Assembly: GCA_019353055.1 (NCBI GenBank)
Contig: JABAHL010000012.1
Span: forward strand, 1 to 64,000
Origin: Faucicola osloensis_C
Lineage (GTDB): Bacteria; Pseudomonadota; Gammaproteobacteria; Pseudomonadales; Moraxellaceae
Reading direction: 5' to 3'
DNA: 64,000 nt
The notes beneath the pieces were generated by a model. The model was given only the letters and a program-made list of their open reading frames with translations, searched no databases and was not told the origin of the DNA. The stretch's first letter is position 1; each line of letters starts with the position of its first letter. The position numbers and the translations under genes are program-made. Below are positions 7,808 through 16,050 of the stretch, piece after piece.

Positions 7808-8812
7808 ATGAAACTATCACATTTAATCGTCAGCGTGGCATTCGCTGCTGTAGGCGCACAAGCCAATGCTATTAACATCACAGGTGCTGGTGCAACTTTC
7901 CCACAGCCTGTTTACTCAAAATGGGCAAGCGACTACCAAAAAGCAACGGGTAATCAAGTAAACTATCAAGGTATTGGCTCTTCAGGCGGTATCAAACAAA
8001 TCCAAGCAAAAACGGTTGATTTCGGTGCCACTGATGCGCCAATGAGCCCAGCAGAGCTTAACGCAAGTGGTTTAATACAGTTCCCAGCCGTTATCGGTGG
8101 TGTTGTACCTGTGGTTAACATCGCTGGCGTAAAACCAGGTCAATTAAAACTATCTGGTCCAGTCCTTGCTGACATCTATATGGGTAAAATCAACAACTGG
8201 AGCGATGCACGTATCAAAGCATTAAACCCAGGCGTTGCACTACCTGCCGCTAAAATCACCACGGTTAACCGTTCAGACGGTTCAGGTACCACGCACGTCT
8301 TTACAACTTACTTAAGCCAAGTATCAAGCGATTGGAAATCAAAAGTAGGCGCAGACAAAACCGTTAAATGGCCCAATGCTGCAGCAAGCGTGGGTGGTAA
8401 AGGTAACGAAGGCGTATCAAGCAATGTACAACGTGTTGCCAACTCAATCGGTTATGTTGAGTACGCTTATGCAAAACAAAACCGTTTAGCTTATACCCAA
8501 CTTCAAAACCGCGCGGGTAAATTTGTGATGCCAGACGATTCAACGTTTGCCGCAGCGTCAAACATTAACTGGGCAAAATATCCTGGTTTTGCAGTGACCA
8601 TCACTAACATGCCAGCAGCCAACGCATGGCCAATCTCTGCAGCGACTTTCATCCTTGTACCACGTGCTGGCGGTGCTAAAGCGAAAGAAGCGTTAAAGTT
8701 CTTTGATTGGTCATTCAACAATGGTGACGCAATGGCTACTTCTCTTGACTACGTACCACTACCAGCAGCAACTAAAGCCGCTGTTCGTAAAGAATGGACG
8801 AAAGTTAAATAG
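7808..8812 (+). CDS. pstS: Periplasmic phosphate-binding protein of the Pst ABC transporter
   Basis: PstS binds inorganic phosphate in the periplasm and delivers it to PstCAB. A clear signal peptide (MKLSHLIVSVAFAAVGAQANA) is followed by ITGAGATFPQPVYSKW, the conserved mature N-terminus. IGSSGGIKQI and DFGATDAPM come next, then VNRSDGSGTTHVF, which supplies phosphate-contacting Ser/Arg/Asp/Thr. Length 334 is typical. It has its own Shine-Dalgarno (AAGGAATTATT) and a terminator immediately after. No pstC, pstA or pstB follows; the next gene is an opposing TolC-family gene. Confidence 0.95.
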   Translation: MKLSHLIVSVAFAAVGAQANAINITGAGATFPQPVYSKWASDYQKATGNQVNYQGIGSSGGIKQIQAKTVDFGATDAPMSPAELNASGLIQFPAVIGGVVPVVNIAGVKPGQLKLSGPVLADIYMGKINNWSDARIKALNPGVALPAAKITTVNRSDGSGTTHVFTTYLSQVSSDWKSKVGADKTVKWPNAAASVGGKGNEGVSSNVQRVANSIGYVEYAYAKQNRLAYTQLQNRAGKFVMPDDSTFAAASNINWAKYPGFAVTITNMPAANAWPISAATFILVPRAGGAKAKEALKFFDWSFNNGDAMATSLDYVPLPAATKAAVRKEWTKVK

Positions 8813-8838
8813 TAATTTGCGTCAGCTTACTACGCAAA

Positions 8839-8868
8839 TTAACCCTGCCTATCGGCGGGGTTTTTTAG
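8839..8868 (+). terminator. Intrinsic terminator of pstS
   Basis: CCCTGCC-TATC-GGCGGGG hairpin followed by six T residues, 30 bases after the pstS stop. Confidence 0.8.
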
Positions 8869-8892
8869 CTTAAAATTTTGCCAAAAAAAGCA

Positions 8893-10278
8893 TCAAATCA
8901 GCTGATTATCTAGCACTTTGACCGTCTCATCGGTCAGATTACCCGCAGCTTTTTGTAGGTCAATGTAGGCATTTAAATAATCAAAATACGCATTAATCAA
9001 ATCGCGTTTGGCAGCGTGATATTGGCGCTCTGCCAGTAATGTATCTACCATCGAGCGCACCCCCAAATCATAGCCTGTTTTTGATGCTTGGGCGACGCGG
9101 CGATTGGCTTCCACCGCAGTTTGCTGGGCTTTAATCGTGGCACGCTGTGCGACCAAATTTAGATACGCTTGGCTAGTCTGAGTCATCGCGGCTTGGTACA
9201 CATAGGCGAGGCGACTTTTTGCCGCTTGCGCCTGCAAATTGCCTTGCTCAACGCCTGCGCGTGTCCGCCCACCGGTATAAAACGGGAAATCCACTTCTAC
9301 CCCAAAGCTATAATTGGTGCCATCAATAGCTCTTTGGTTATTATAGGTATAATCTTGCCACCCCACATTGCCTACCAAATCGACACGGGGGTAGATATTG
9401 GCTTTGAGATAATCGACTTGTTTGTTGGCAATCGCCACTTGGGTTTGTGCTAGCTGAATATCGAGATTATTATTTTGTGACTGCTGCATCCAGTTGTCGA
9501 TACTTTGACTTGCCACAAGATTCAAATCAGGCGGTAACTTAATACTGTCAAGCTGATTGATTGGTTGAGCTGTGAGCAGTGATAACTGCTGTTTGGCATT
9601 TACGATTGCCACGTCATTGTTGGCGATAGAGGCGCTCACGCTTTCAAGCCTTGCACGGCTCTCTTCGGTATCTACCCGCGCCGCTACCCCTTGCGCGAGC
9701 CTCGCTTGCATCATGTCATTTTGTGCTTTGAGTGCGGTGAACTCAGCATTGAGACTATCTGTCATCGCTTCGGCGCGCAATACATTGAGATAAGCTTTGC
9801 TGATTTGCTCGATGAGTTGTTGGTGCTGCTGTAATAGCTGGATGTCATTGGCTTGACTGGCGAGCACGGCTTTTTCATAGTTTGCCCATTTATCAGCACG
9901 AAACAAGGCTTGGCGCAGTCCGATACCAATTTGGCTTACGGTATTGCCCGTGTCTGGGATGTTATCGTCTTTGGGATAAAACTGGTTATGTTTGACACTG
10001 CCTTGTAGTCCCACTTGCGGCAGCATATCGCCAAACGCTAGCTGCACATTTTTTTGCGTTGCCAAATAGTCATATTGCTGCCCTGCCCAATTGCCGTTGG
10101 TGCGCTGGGCTGCACTATACAATTCCCACAAATCCTTTGCCATCACGGCTGGACTGAGGGACATCGACCCTATCAATGACACTGCCATCGCCCCTAACCG
10201 CCATCGGGCGCCAGTCGCTTTACGATTCCACAAACCGATACATTCCATATCAATAATTACAACATTTTCAACAACCAA
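8893..10278 (-). CDS. tolC: TolC-family outer-membrane efflux channel
   Basis: TolC-type trimers form the outer-membrane and periplasmic tunnel for efflux pumps and type I secretion. The sequence has a signal peptide ending near AVMA, then DLWELYSAAQRTN and two outer-membrane-factor repeats with long coiled-coil helices rich in Ala and Gln. VDFPFYTGGRTRAGVEQ (about 330) and GYDLGVRSMVDTLLAERQ (about 405) are OMF signatures. The start is ambiguous: TTG at 10278 has AGAGG upstream, and ATG at 10248 (MECIGLWNRK) has no ribosome site; both keep the signal peptide. No adjacent pump genes are present, as expected for a shared TolC. Confidence 0.85.
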   Translation of the reverse strand: MVVENVVIIDMECIGLWNRKATGARWRLGAMAVSLIGSMSLSPAVMAKDLWELYSAAQRTNGNWAGQQYDYLATQKNVQLAFGDMLPQVGLQGSVKHNQFYPKDDNIPDTGNTVSQIGIGLRQALFRADKWANYEKAVLASQANDIQLLQQHQQLIEQISKAYLNVLRAEAMTDSLNAEFTALKAQNDMMQARLAQGVAARVDTEESRARLESVSASIANNDVAIVNAKQQLSLLTAQPINQLDSIKLPPDLNLVASQSIDNWMQQSQNNNLDIQLAQTQVAIANKQVDYLKANIYPRVDLVGNVGWQDYTYNNQRAIDGTNYSFGVEVDFPFYTGGRTRAGVEQGNLQAQAAKSRLAYVYQAAMTQTSQAYLNLVAQRATIKAQQTAVEANRRVAQASKTGYDLGVRSMVDTLLAERQYHAAKRDLINAYFDYLNAYIDLQKAAGNLTDETVKVLDNQLI

Positions 10279-10400
10279 GGAGCCTCTATCATACCGATAG
10301 CTGTCAAAAAAATCAGTAATTTAGTTGAGTAAATCATCGTCACAAAATGGCTAAAAATCTATTAGGTAAAGCGGTGAGTTTTTGTTAATATGGAGGTATT

Positions 10401-10486
10401 GACTCGGGGTGCAGTTGGGTGACATACCAACGGCTGAGACATACCCGCCGAACCTGACACGGTTAATACCGTTGTAGGGAAGTCGT
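10401..10486 (+). promoter_or_regulatory. TPP (thi-box) riboswitch upstream of thiC
   Basis: The aptamer shows the conserved CGGGGTGC, GGCTGAGA, ACCC, GAACCTGA, CGGTTAATACCG and GTAGGGAAGT segments in the right order and spacing. TPP-bound aptamers usually repress thiamin genes. No classical terminator follows, so control is probably at translation or through the repeat-rich leader between 10487 and 10637. Confidence 0.95.
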
Positions 10487-10509
10487 CTATTAGGTTAGTT
10501 AGACCAGTA

Positions 10510-10572
10510 TTTTTCTAGAATCAGCCTTTTACTAGAACCAGTTTTTTCTAGAATCAGTTTTTTTAGAAACAG
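10510..10572 (+). repeat. Imperfect tandem repeats in the thiC leader
   Basis: Four units of 15-17 bases lie between the TPP aptamer and the thiC start: TTTTTCTAGAATCAGCC (10510), TTTTACTAGAACCAG (10527), TTTTTTCTAGAATCAG (10542) and TTTTTTTAGAAACAG (10558). A degenerate fifth unit may precede them at about 10494. The units contain CTAGAA/TTCTAG palindromes, so they could pair with one another or with the aptamer. Confidence 0.7.
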
Positions 10573-10637
10573 TCACACTCACCTATCTTCGCCCGAGTCC
10601 AGCAAACCATCACTTCATAACATAACATGGACTCGCT

Positions 10638-12656
10638 ATGAACCAACTTACCAACGTTACTCACAAAACCCCTGCCCACCGTGACCCTAGCGATGACCGC
10701 TTTGAAGAAGAAGCGCGTGATTTGACGCGCGCCTTACCGGCATCTCGCAAAGTCTATATCCAAGGCTCACGCCCCGACATCCAAGTACCGATGCGGGAAA
10801 TCACCTTGACCGATACCCCGGTGGGCGGTTTTGGCAAGGCAGAAGGCGAAAAAAATCCACCGTTTTATGTGTATGACACCTCAGGGGTGTATACCGACCC
10901 CAATGTCGAAATTGACTTGACCAAAGGTTTACCAAAACTGCGTCAAGCTTGGATAGAGGCACGCGGCGACACTGAGCAGCTTGCCAAACTCTCAAGCCAA
11001 TACGGCAATGAGCGTGCCAATGACATCGCCACGGCTAACCTGCGCTTTGGGCATATCGACAAGCCAAGACGGGCGATCAATGGCAAAAACGTCACCCAAA
11101 TGCACTACGCCAAACAAGGCATCATCACCCCAGAGATGGAATACATCGCTATCCGTGAAACCCAAAAACAGCATGACCTAACTGATATGCGTCAGCATGC
11201 TGGTAACAACTTTGGTGCCAATACCCCCAAACTCATCACCCCAGAATTTGTGCGTGCCGAAGTCGCTGCGGGACGGGCGATTATCCCCAATAACATCAAC
11301 CACCCCGAATCAGAACCGATGATTATTGGGCGCAATTTTTTGGTTAAAATCAATGCCAATATCGGTAATTCAGCCCTGGGCTCTAGCATTGATGAAGAAG
11401 TTGCCAAAATGACCTGGGCTACCCGTTGGGGCGCGGACACCATCATGGACTTATCAACCGGTAAGCATATCCATGAAACCCGTGAATGGATTATCCGCAA
11501 CTCCCCCGTGCCCATCGGTACCGTACCGATTTATCAAGCCCTAGAAAAAGTGGATGGCGTTGCCGAAGATTTGACATGGGACATCTTTAAAGACACCTTG
11601 ATTGAACAAGCCGAGCAAGGTGTTGATTATTTTACCATTCACGCGGGCGTACTGCTGCGCTACGTACCGGTGACCGCCAATCGTTTGACGGGTATCGTGT
11701 CACGCGGCGGCTCGATTATGGCACAGTGGTGTCTTGCCCATCATAAAGAGAATTTTCTTTATACCCACTTTGAAGACATTTGCGAGATTATGAAAGCCTA
11801 CGATGTGGCGTTTAGTCTGGGTGATGGTTTGCGCCCCGGTTGCCTACAAGACGCCAACGATGATGCGCAGTTTGGTGAGCTCAAAACCTTGGGTGAGCTG
11901 ACCCAAGTGGCATGGCAACATGACGTACAGGTCATGATTGAAGGTCCAGGACACGTTGCCATGAATCGTATCAAAGAAAACATGGACTTACAGCTTGAAG
12001 TCTGTAAAGAAGCGCCTTTTTACACCCTTGGACCTTTGACGACAGATATCGCGCCAGGCTACGACCATATCACATCTGCGATTGGTGCGGCGATGATTGG
12101 TTGGTACGGTACTGCCATGCTGTGCTATGTCACGCCAAAAGAGCATTTAGGTCTGCCGAACAAAAAGGATGTCAAAGACGGTATCATCACTTACAAAATC
12201 GCAGCGCACGCGGCAGATTTGGCAAAAGGACACCCAGGTGCCCAAGCGCGGGATAACGCCTTGTCAAAAGCGCGTTTTGAGTTTCGCTGGGATGACCAGT
12301 TTAATCTCAGCCTAGACCCAGACACGGCACGTGAATTCCATGATGAAACCTTGCCAAAAGAAGCGCATAAATCGGCGCATTTTTGCTCGATGTGTGGTCC
12401 AAAATTCTGCTCGATGAAAATCACCCAAAACGTGCGGGATTATGCAGCAGGGCTTGAGTTTAATAAACCACAGCTTGGGCAAGACATCACCCCTGATACA
12501 GGTGAGTTATCAGATGCCAGCCACGCTATCAAGCAGGTGGATACTGAGTTGGTCGGTCAAGTCGGTGAAGCGTCTGCCGATGAGGTCCGCCTAGGTATGG
12601 AGCAGATGAAGCAAAAATTTATTGAAGAAGGCAAGCAGTTATATAAAGAAGTTTAA
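10638..12656 (+). CDS. thiC: Phosphomethylpyrimidine synthase ThiC
   Basis: ThiC is a radical-SAM enzyme that rearranges 5-aminoimidazole ribotide to the HMP-P pyrimidine of thiamin. The 672-residue sequence contains the TIM-barrel core (GADTIMDLSTGKHIHETREWI; IYQALEKVDG; THFEDICEIMKAYDVAFSLGDGLRPG). At the C-terminus, CSMCGPKFC supplies the Cx2Cx4C ligands of the 4Fe-4S cluster. Length is slightly above E. coli ThiC (631), mostly in the N-terminal region. It is preceded by a TPP riboswitch and followed by a strong terminator, so it is a single-gene thiamin-repressible unit. Confidence 0.97.
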   Translation: MNQLTNVTHKTPAHRDPSDDRFEEEARDLTRALPASRKVYIQGSRPDIQVPMREITLTDTPVGGFGKAEGEKNPPFYVYDTSGVYTDPNVEIDLTKGLPKLRQAWIEARGDTEQLAKLSSQYGNERANDIATANLRFGHIDKPRRAINGKNVTQMHYAKQGIITPEMEYIAIRETQKQHDLTDMRQHAGNNFGANTPKLITPEFVRAEVAAGRAIIPNNINHPESEPMIIGRNFLVKINANIGNSALGSSIDEEVAKMTWATRWGADTIMDLSTGKHIHETREWIIRNSPVPIGTVPIYQALEKVDGVAEDLTWDIFKDTLIEQAEQGVDYFTIHAGVLLRYVPVTANRLTGIVSRGGSIMAQWCLAHHKENFLYTHFEDICEIMKAYDVAFSLGDGLRPGCLQDANDDAQFGELKTLGELTQVAWQHDVQVMIEGPGHVAMNRIKENMDLQLEVCKEAPFYTLGPLTTDIAPGYDHITSAIGAAMIGWYGTAMLCYVTPKEHLGLPNKKDVKDGIITYKIAAHAADLAKGHPGAQARDNALSKARFEFRWDDQFNLSLDPDTAREFHDETLPKEAHKSAHFCSMCGPKFCSMKITQNVRDYAAGLEFNKPQLGQDITPDTGELSDASHAIKQVDTELVGQVGEASADEVRLGMEQMKQKFIEEGKQLYKEV

Positions 12657-12688
12657 GCCCCAGCTAATCTAACGCCGTTATTATGTAT

Positions 12689-12743
12689 AGCCGCTAGCGT
12701 AGTCAACTTGCCAAATACTGGTTGCCGGCTAGCGGCTTTTTTA
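12689..12743 (+). terminator. Intrinsic terminator of thiC
   Basis: AGCCGCTAGC (12689-12698) pairs perfectly with GCTAGCGGCT (12728-12737), followed by a run of T. The loop is unusually long, about 29 bases. Confidence 0.7.
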
Positions 12744-12954
12744 TACCAATTTTTATCATACTTTTTATTGATTTTTCAATCAGTTACCTGCTATGGTAGT
12801 GCCCTTTTAGTGTCGAATTAATTAATATTAAGACGAAAAAACGCATCAACATATCAGAACTACTAATTTGCAACGGGGTTTAACTCGCAAATTTAAAGCC
12901 CTGTTTAATTGAATTAAAAAAATAAGCGTAATACAGAAAAATCAAGAGGTTTTT

Positions 12955-13527
12955 ATGCACCCTAAAATTATAACAGCTTTGACCCTTGCCGTGCTTGGCA
13001 CAGTGGTTGCACATGCAGCGCCTACCAATCCTACACCTACTCGTGCTGCTACTCAAACTGCCAACCAAACAGCACCCACCCTGCTACAGCAAAATCTATT
13101 GAACTTAATCAAAGCTGGTCAAGCGATGGAAGCTGAGACCCAAGTCAAACAAGCTGAAATCGAAAAAAAATACCAACCTAAAGTCGCCGAAGCCAAAACC
13201 GATGCCCAAAAAGCCGCGATTCAGACCCAGTTTTTAAATGAGGTGATTGCCTATAAAAGCTATCAAAAACAAAAATTTGCGGCAATCAAATTGACCGAGC
13301 CTAGCGTATCAAACTTGCGTGACCAATATATTGAAACGCTAAGTAGCGATATCGCTGCCGCTCAAATCGTCATCGCCAATCCAAAACCAACCCCTGACTC
13401 TAAGAAAAAATTTGCAGCGCAGCTCACCAAATCAAAAAATTTAACGCTAGCAGTGCGTAATGGTTTAGACGCCTTGATGAAAAAAGCGGGCTTTAAAAAA
13501 CAAGTGCTACAACCCAAAACCAAATAA
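12955..13527 (+). CDS. Small predicted secreted/periplasmic protein, unknown function
   Basis: The 190-residue protein begins with a signal peptide (MHPKIITALTLAVLGTVVAHA) and a Thr/Pro/Ala-rich linker (about 22-45). The rest is charged and helical: TQVKQAEIEKKYQPKVAEAK at about 62-81 has coiled-coil character, then AYKSYQKQKFAAIKL, ending in a very basic tail with FKKQVLQPKTK. There are no cysteines and no catalytic motif that I recognise. It has a reasonable ribosome site (AAGAGGTTTTT) and its own bidirectional terminator, so it is monocistronic. I cannot assign a family. Confidence 0.65.
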   Translation: MHPKIITALTLAVLGTVVAHAAPTNPTPTRAATQTANQTAPTLLQQNLLNLIKAGQAMEAETQVKQAEIEKKYQPKVAEAKTDAQKAAIQTQFLNEVIAYKSYQKQKFAAIKLTEPSVSNLRDQYIETLSSDIAAAQIVIANPKPTPDSKKKFAAQLTKSKNLTLAVRNGLDALMKKAGFKKQVLQPKTK

Positions 13528-13540
13528 GCATTGGTTAATA

Positions 13541-13578
13541 AAAAAGCCGAAACACTTTGATGATGTTTCGGCTTTTTT
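13541..13578. terminator. Bidirectional terminator between secreted-protein gene and dapB
   Basis: AAAAAGCCGAAACA (13541-13554) and TGTTTCGGCTTTTTT (13564-13578) form a long perfect stem with A/T tracts on both sides, serving both convergent genes. Confidence 0.88.
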
Positions 13579-13597
13579 GTTGGACAAGCAGTTGATG

Positions 13598-14404
13598 CTA
13601 ATCTTTCAACCCAAGTACATCTTGCATATCAAACTGCCCTGTTTGCTGCTCATTGACCCACACCGCAGCACGCACCGCCCCTGCGGCAAAAGTCATGCGC
13701 TCACGGGCTTTATGGGTGATTTCAACCATCTCGCCATCGGCGATAAACATCACCGTATGGTCACCGACAATCTCGCCACCGCGAATGGCATGGATAGCAA
13801 TCTCGCCTGCTTTGCGTGCCCCAGTTTGACCTTCGCGGCCATAAATTGCCACGTCTTTTAAGTTTTGACCGCGTCCTTTGGCAACCGCTTCAGCCATCAT
13901 ATAAGCGGTACCCGATGGCGCATCAATTTTGTGTTTATGGTGGGCTTCGATGACTTCGACGTCGGCGCTGTCACCAAATGCTTTGGCAGCCATTTCAAGC
14001 AGCTTAAGGGTTAAATTCACCCCAGTCGAGTAGTTGCCCGCATACACGATGGCGATTTTTTCACTTGCCTGTTTTAAGATGGCGTTTTGCTCATCATTTA
14101 GGCCTGTTGTCCCAATGACCATATTGACGCCTTGGGCAGCACAAAGTTGTAAGTTTTTGGCAGTCGACTCAGGCAAGCTAAAATCTATGAGCACATCAAT
14201 ATCATGAATAACCCCTGCCAAGTCATCGACCAAAGCGACATTAGTTTTGTCGAGATTAACTAGCTCGCCCGCATCCACGCCCAACAAGCTTGAGCCTTGA
14301 CGCTCTATCGCCCCTGCAAGGGTAGTTTGTGGGTTTTGTGCCACCGCTTGAATCAGCATACGTCCCATGCGCCCACCTGCGCCTATGATTCCGATTTTTA
14401 CCAT
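13598..14404 (-). CDS. dapB: 4-hydroxy-tetrahydrodipicolinate reductase
   Basis: DapB reduces hydroxy-tetrahydrodipicolinate with NAD(P)H in the lysine/diaminopimelate pathway. The Rossmann motif GIIGAGGRMGR is at the N-terminus. The catalytic segment EAHHKHKIDAPSGTA carries the conserved His-His, Lys and the DAPSGTA substrate loop, and GEIAIHAIRGGEIVGDHTV follows. Length 268 is standard. The gene faces the secreted-protein gene across a shared terminator. Five 13-bp tandem repeats lie in its upstream region (14441-14505). Confidence 0.95.
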   Translation of the reverse strand: MVKIGIIGAGGRMGRMLIQAVAQNPQTTLAGAIERQGSSLLGVDAGELVNLDKTNVALVDDLAGVIHDIDVLIDFSLPESTAKNLQLCAAQGVNMVIGTTGLNDEQNAILKQASEKIAIVYAGNYSTGVNLTLKLLEMAAKAFGDSADVEVIEAHHKHKIDAPSGTAYMMAEAVAKGRGQNLKDVAIYGREGQTGARKAGEIAIHAIRGGEIVGDHTVMFIADGEMVEITHKARERMTFAAGAVRAAVWVNEQQTGQFDMQDVLGLKD

Positions 14405-14440
14405 TTGCTTATCCTTTATCTAGCCCAATTACCTAGTGTA

Positions 14441-14505
14441 ACTTTCTAATCTGATTTTCTAGCCTGATTTTCTAGTCTCATTTTCTTGCATAAATTTCTA
14501 AGTTC
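14441..14505. repeat. Five 13-bp imperfect tandem repeats upstream of dapB
   Basis: Consecutive 13-base units read ACTTTCTAATCTG, ATTTTCTAGCCTG, ATTTTCTAGTCTC, ATTTTCTTGCATA and AATTTCTAAGTTC. Units 2 and 3 are nearly identical, while units 4 and 5 have decayed. They begin 37 bases upstream of the dapB start on the minus strand, so they lie in its promoter or leader. Confidence 0.75.
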
Positions 14506-14560
14506 AAATCATAACAGCTTGTCTCGCTGAATCCTAGCTTAACTCAATACTGGCTTGTGC

Positions 14561-14593
14561 CAAAAAAAACCCTTGCAATCATTGCAAGGGTTT
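14561..14593 (-). terminator. Intrinsic terminator of dnaJ
   Basis: AAACCCTTGCAAT (14567-14579) and ATTGCAAGGGTTT (14581-14593) are perfect inverted repeats separated by one base. On the minus strand they are followed by an eight-T run, matching transcription from dnaJ. Confidence 0.88.
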
Positions 14594-14595
14594 AG

Positions 14596-14611
14596 TGTTT
14601 CACGTGAAACA
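14596..14611. other. parS site (perfect)
   Basis: TGTTTCACGTGAAACA, a perfect 16-base palindrome identical to the widely conserved chromosomal ParB-binding consensus. It is intergenic, between the dnaJ stop and its terminator. Confidence 0.9.
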
Positions 14612-14630
14612 TCTATCAGGCCAGTAAAAC

Positions 14631-15797
14631 CTAGTCAAATAAATCTTTGACATCTTCTTTGAGTTTATCAAAGAAGGATTTTTTCTGTGGTGATTGTTGA
14701 TGATCACCCATGGATGATTGTAGCTGACGAAGTAGCTCTTTTTGTTCGTTGTTAAGGTTGGTCGGTGTCTCAACCACCACACGGCATAACAAGTCACCTT
14801 TCATCGTCATGCGCACGGGGGTAACGCCTTTGCCTTTGATACGGAATACTTTGTGGCTTTGGGTGCCTTCGGGAATGCGTAAATTGATACGTCCTTCAAG
14901 CGTTGGTACTTCCACCTCACGACCTAAGGCTGCATCTGCAAAGCTAATTGGCACATCCATGTATAAATCAGCGCCTTCACGGGTAAAAATAGGATGCTGT
15001 GCCACACGGATTTCAACATACAAGTCACCGCTTTCACCGCCTGTAATCGCTTCACCTTCGCCCGTTAAACGTACCCGATCACCATTGTCGATACCGGCAG
15101 GGATGGTGACTTCAAGGGTGCGTGATTTTTCTTTAACACCCGAGCCATGACAGTCATTGCAAGGATTTTTGATTTGTTTACCTGAGCCGCCACAGTTGGG
15201 GCAGGTTTGTTGCACAGCAAAAAAACCTTGCTGCATACGTACCACACCCGCACCACCACAAGTTGCGCAGGTCACGATATCGCTGCTGTCTTTGGCGCCC
15301 TTACCATCACAAGTTTCACAAGGCGCAGGTGCGGTAAAGGTAATTTCTTTTTTTGTCCCTTGCACCGCTTCTTCAAGCGTCAAATCAAGCATATAGCGTA
15401 AATCTGAGCCGCGTCTGCTACGTCCACCCCCTGTGCGACCCCCAAAGATGTCGCCAAAAATGTCTTGGAAGCCGCCCGCGCTACCACCACGACCGCCGCC
15501 CATGCCGCCAAAAATATCGCCAAAAATGTCTTGGAAGTTTCCACCGCCAAAGCCGCCACCGCCCATGCCATTCTCAAACGCGGCATGCCCCATACGGTCA
15601 TATGCTGAACGTTTGCTGTCATCACTTAGCACTTCGTATGCCATCGAGGCTTCTTTGAATTTTTCTTCGGCGGCAGGGTCATCAGGATTACGGTCTGGAT
15701 GATATTTCATCGCAAGTTTGCGGTAGGCTATTTTGATTTCTTGTTCATTAGCGGTTTTACCTACCCCTAATACTTCATAAAAATCGCGTTTTGACAT
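14631..15797 (-). CDS. dnaJ: Chaperone protein DnaJ
   Basis: DnaJ delivers unfolded clients to DnaK and stimulates its ATPase. The J domain has the HPD motif at 33-35 (KYHPDRNPDD). It is followed by a long Gly/Phe-rich linker with FGDIFGG repeats and four zinc-binding repeats (CETCDGKG, CATCGGAG, CPNCGGSG, CNDCHGSG). The C-terminal peptide-binding domain follows. I chose ATG 15797 (MSKRDFYEVLGV, 388 residues) because AGGAG precedes it; the frame is open to 15857. dnaK is not adjacent, and grpE lies 48 kb away at the other edge. The upstream minus-strand stretch near 15907-15937 (CTTGATT, then CCACTATAT) could be a heat-shock or sigma-70 promoter. Confidence 0.96.
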   Translation of the reverse strand: MSKRDFYEVLGVGKTANEQEIKIAYRKLAMKYHPDRNPDDPAAEEKFKEASMAYEVLSDDSKRSAYDRMGHAAFENGMGGGGFGGGNFQDIFGDIFGGMGGGRGGSAGGFQDIFGDIFGGRTGGGRSRRGSDLRYMLDLTLEEAVQGTKKEITFTAPAPCETCDGKGAKDSSDIVTCATCGGAGVVRMQQGFFAVQQTCPNCGGSGKQIKNPCNDCHGSGVKEKSRTLEVTIPAGIDNGDRVRLTGEGEAITGGESGDLYVEIRVAQHPIFTREGADLYMDVPISFADAALGREVEVPTLEGRINLRIPEGTQSHKVFRIKGKGVTPVRMTMKGDLLCRVVVETPTNLNNEQKELLRQLQSSMGDHQQSPQKKSFFDKLKEDVKDLFD

Positions 15798-16050
15798 AGT
15801 AACTCCTTTGGCAGCATAGTGTTGACAGTACGGAAGAGTGGGTTCGACCAGTAGCAACGTTTAGCAGCTGCCAAACCTTTGAAAGACTAAAATTTAAAAA
15901 TATGCAATATAGTGGCGATTTTTGTTAAATAATCAAGCAAATAATCGGCAATCAGCGCAAAAATATTTTCCCTTTTTTGCAAGAAAAATACGCAATAGCC
16001 TAGCCCATTGTTTTAAACTAATTAGCAAACTCTAACTCTGATAGTGATTT

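Noticed and set aside
8655..8670. Other CACGTG hexamers (for example in pstS, phoU, thiC, guaA) as parS
   Set aside because: They lack the flanking TGTTT and AAACA arms; the hexamer alone is expected by chance.
14441..14505. 13-bp tandem repeats considered as CRISPR or plasmid-type iterons
   Set aside because: Units are directly adjacent with no spacers, only five copies, and decay towards one end; no Rep or Cas gene nearby.
15353..15702. Antisense frames opposite the dnaJ Gly/Phe and zinc regions
   Set aside because: Cys/Gly-rich dnaJ codons give open antisense frames; no start signals or family match.
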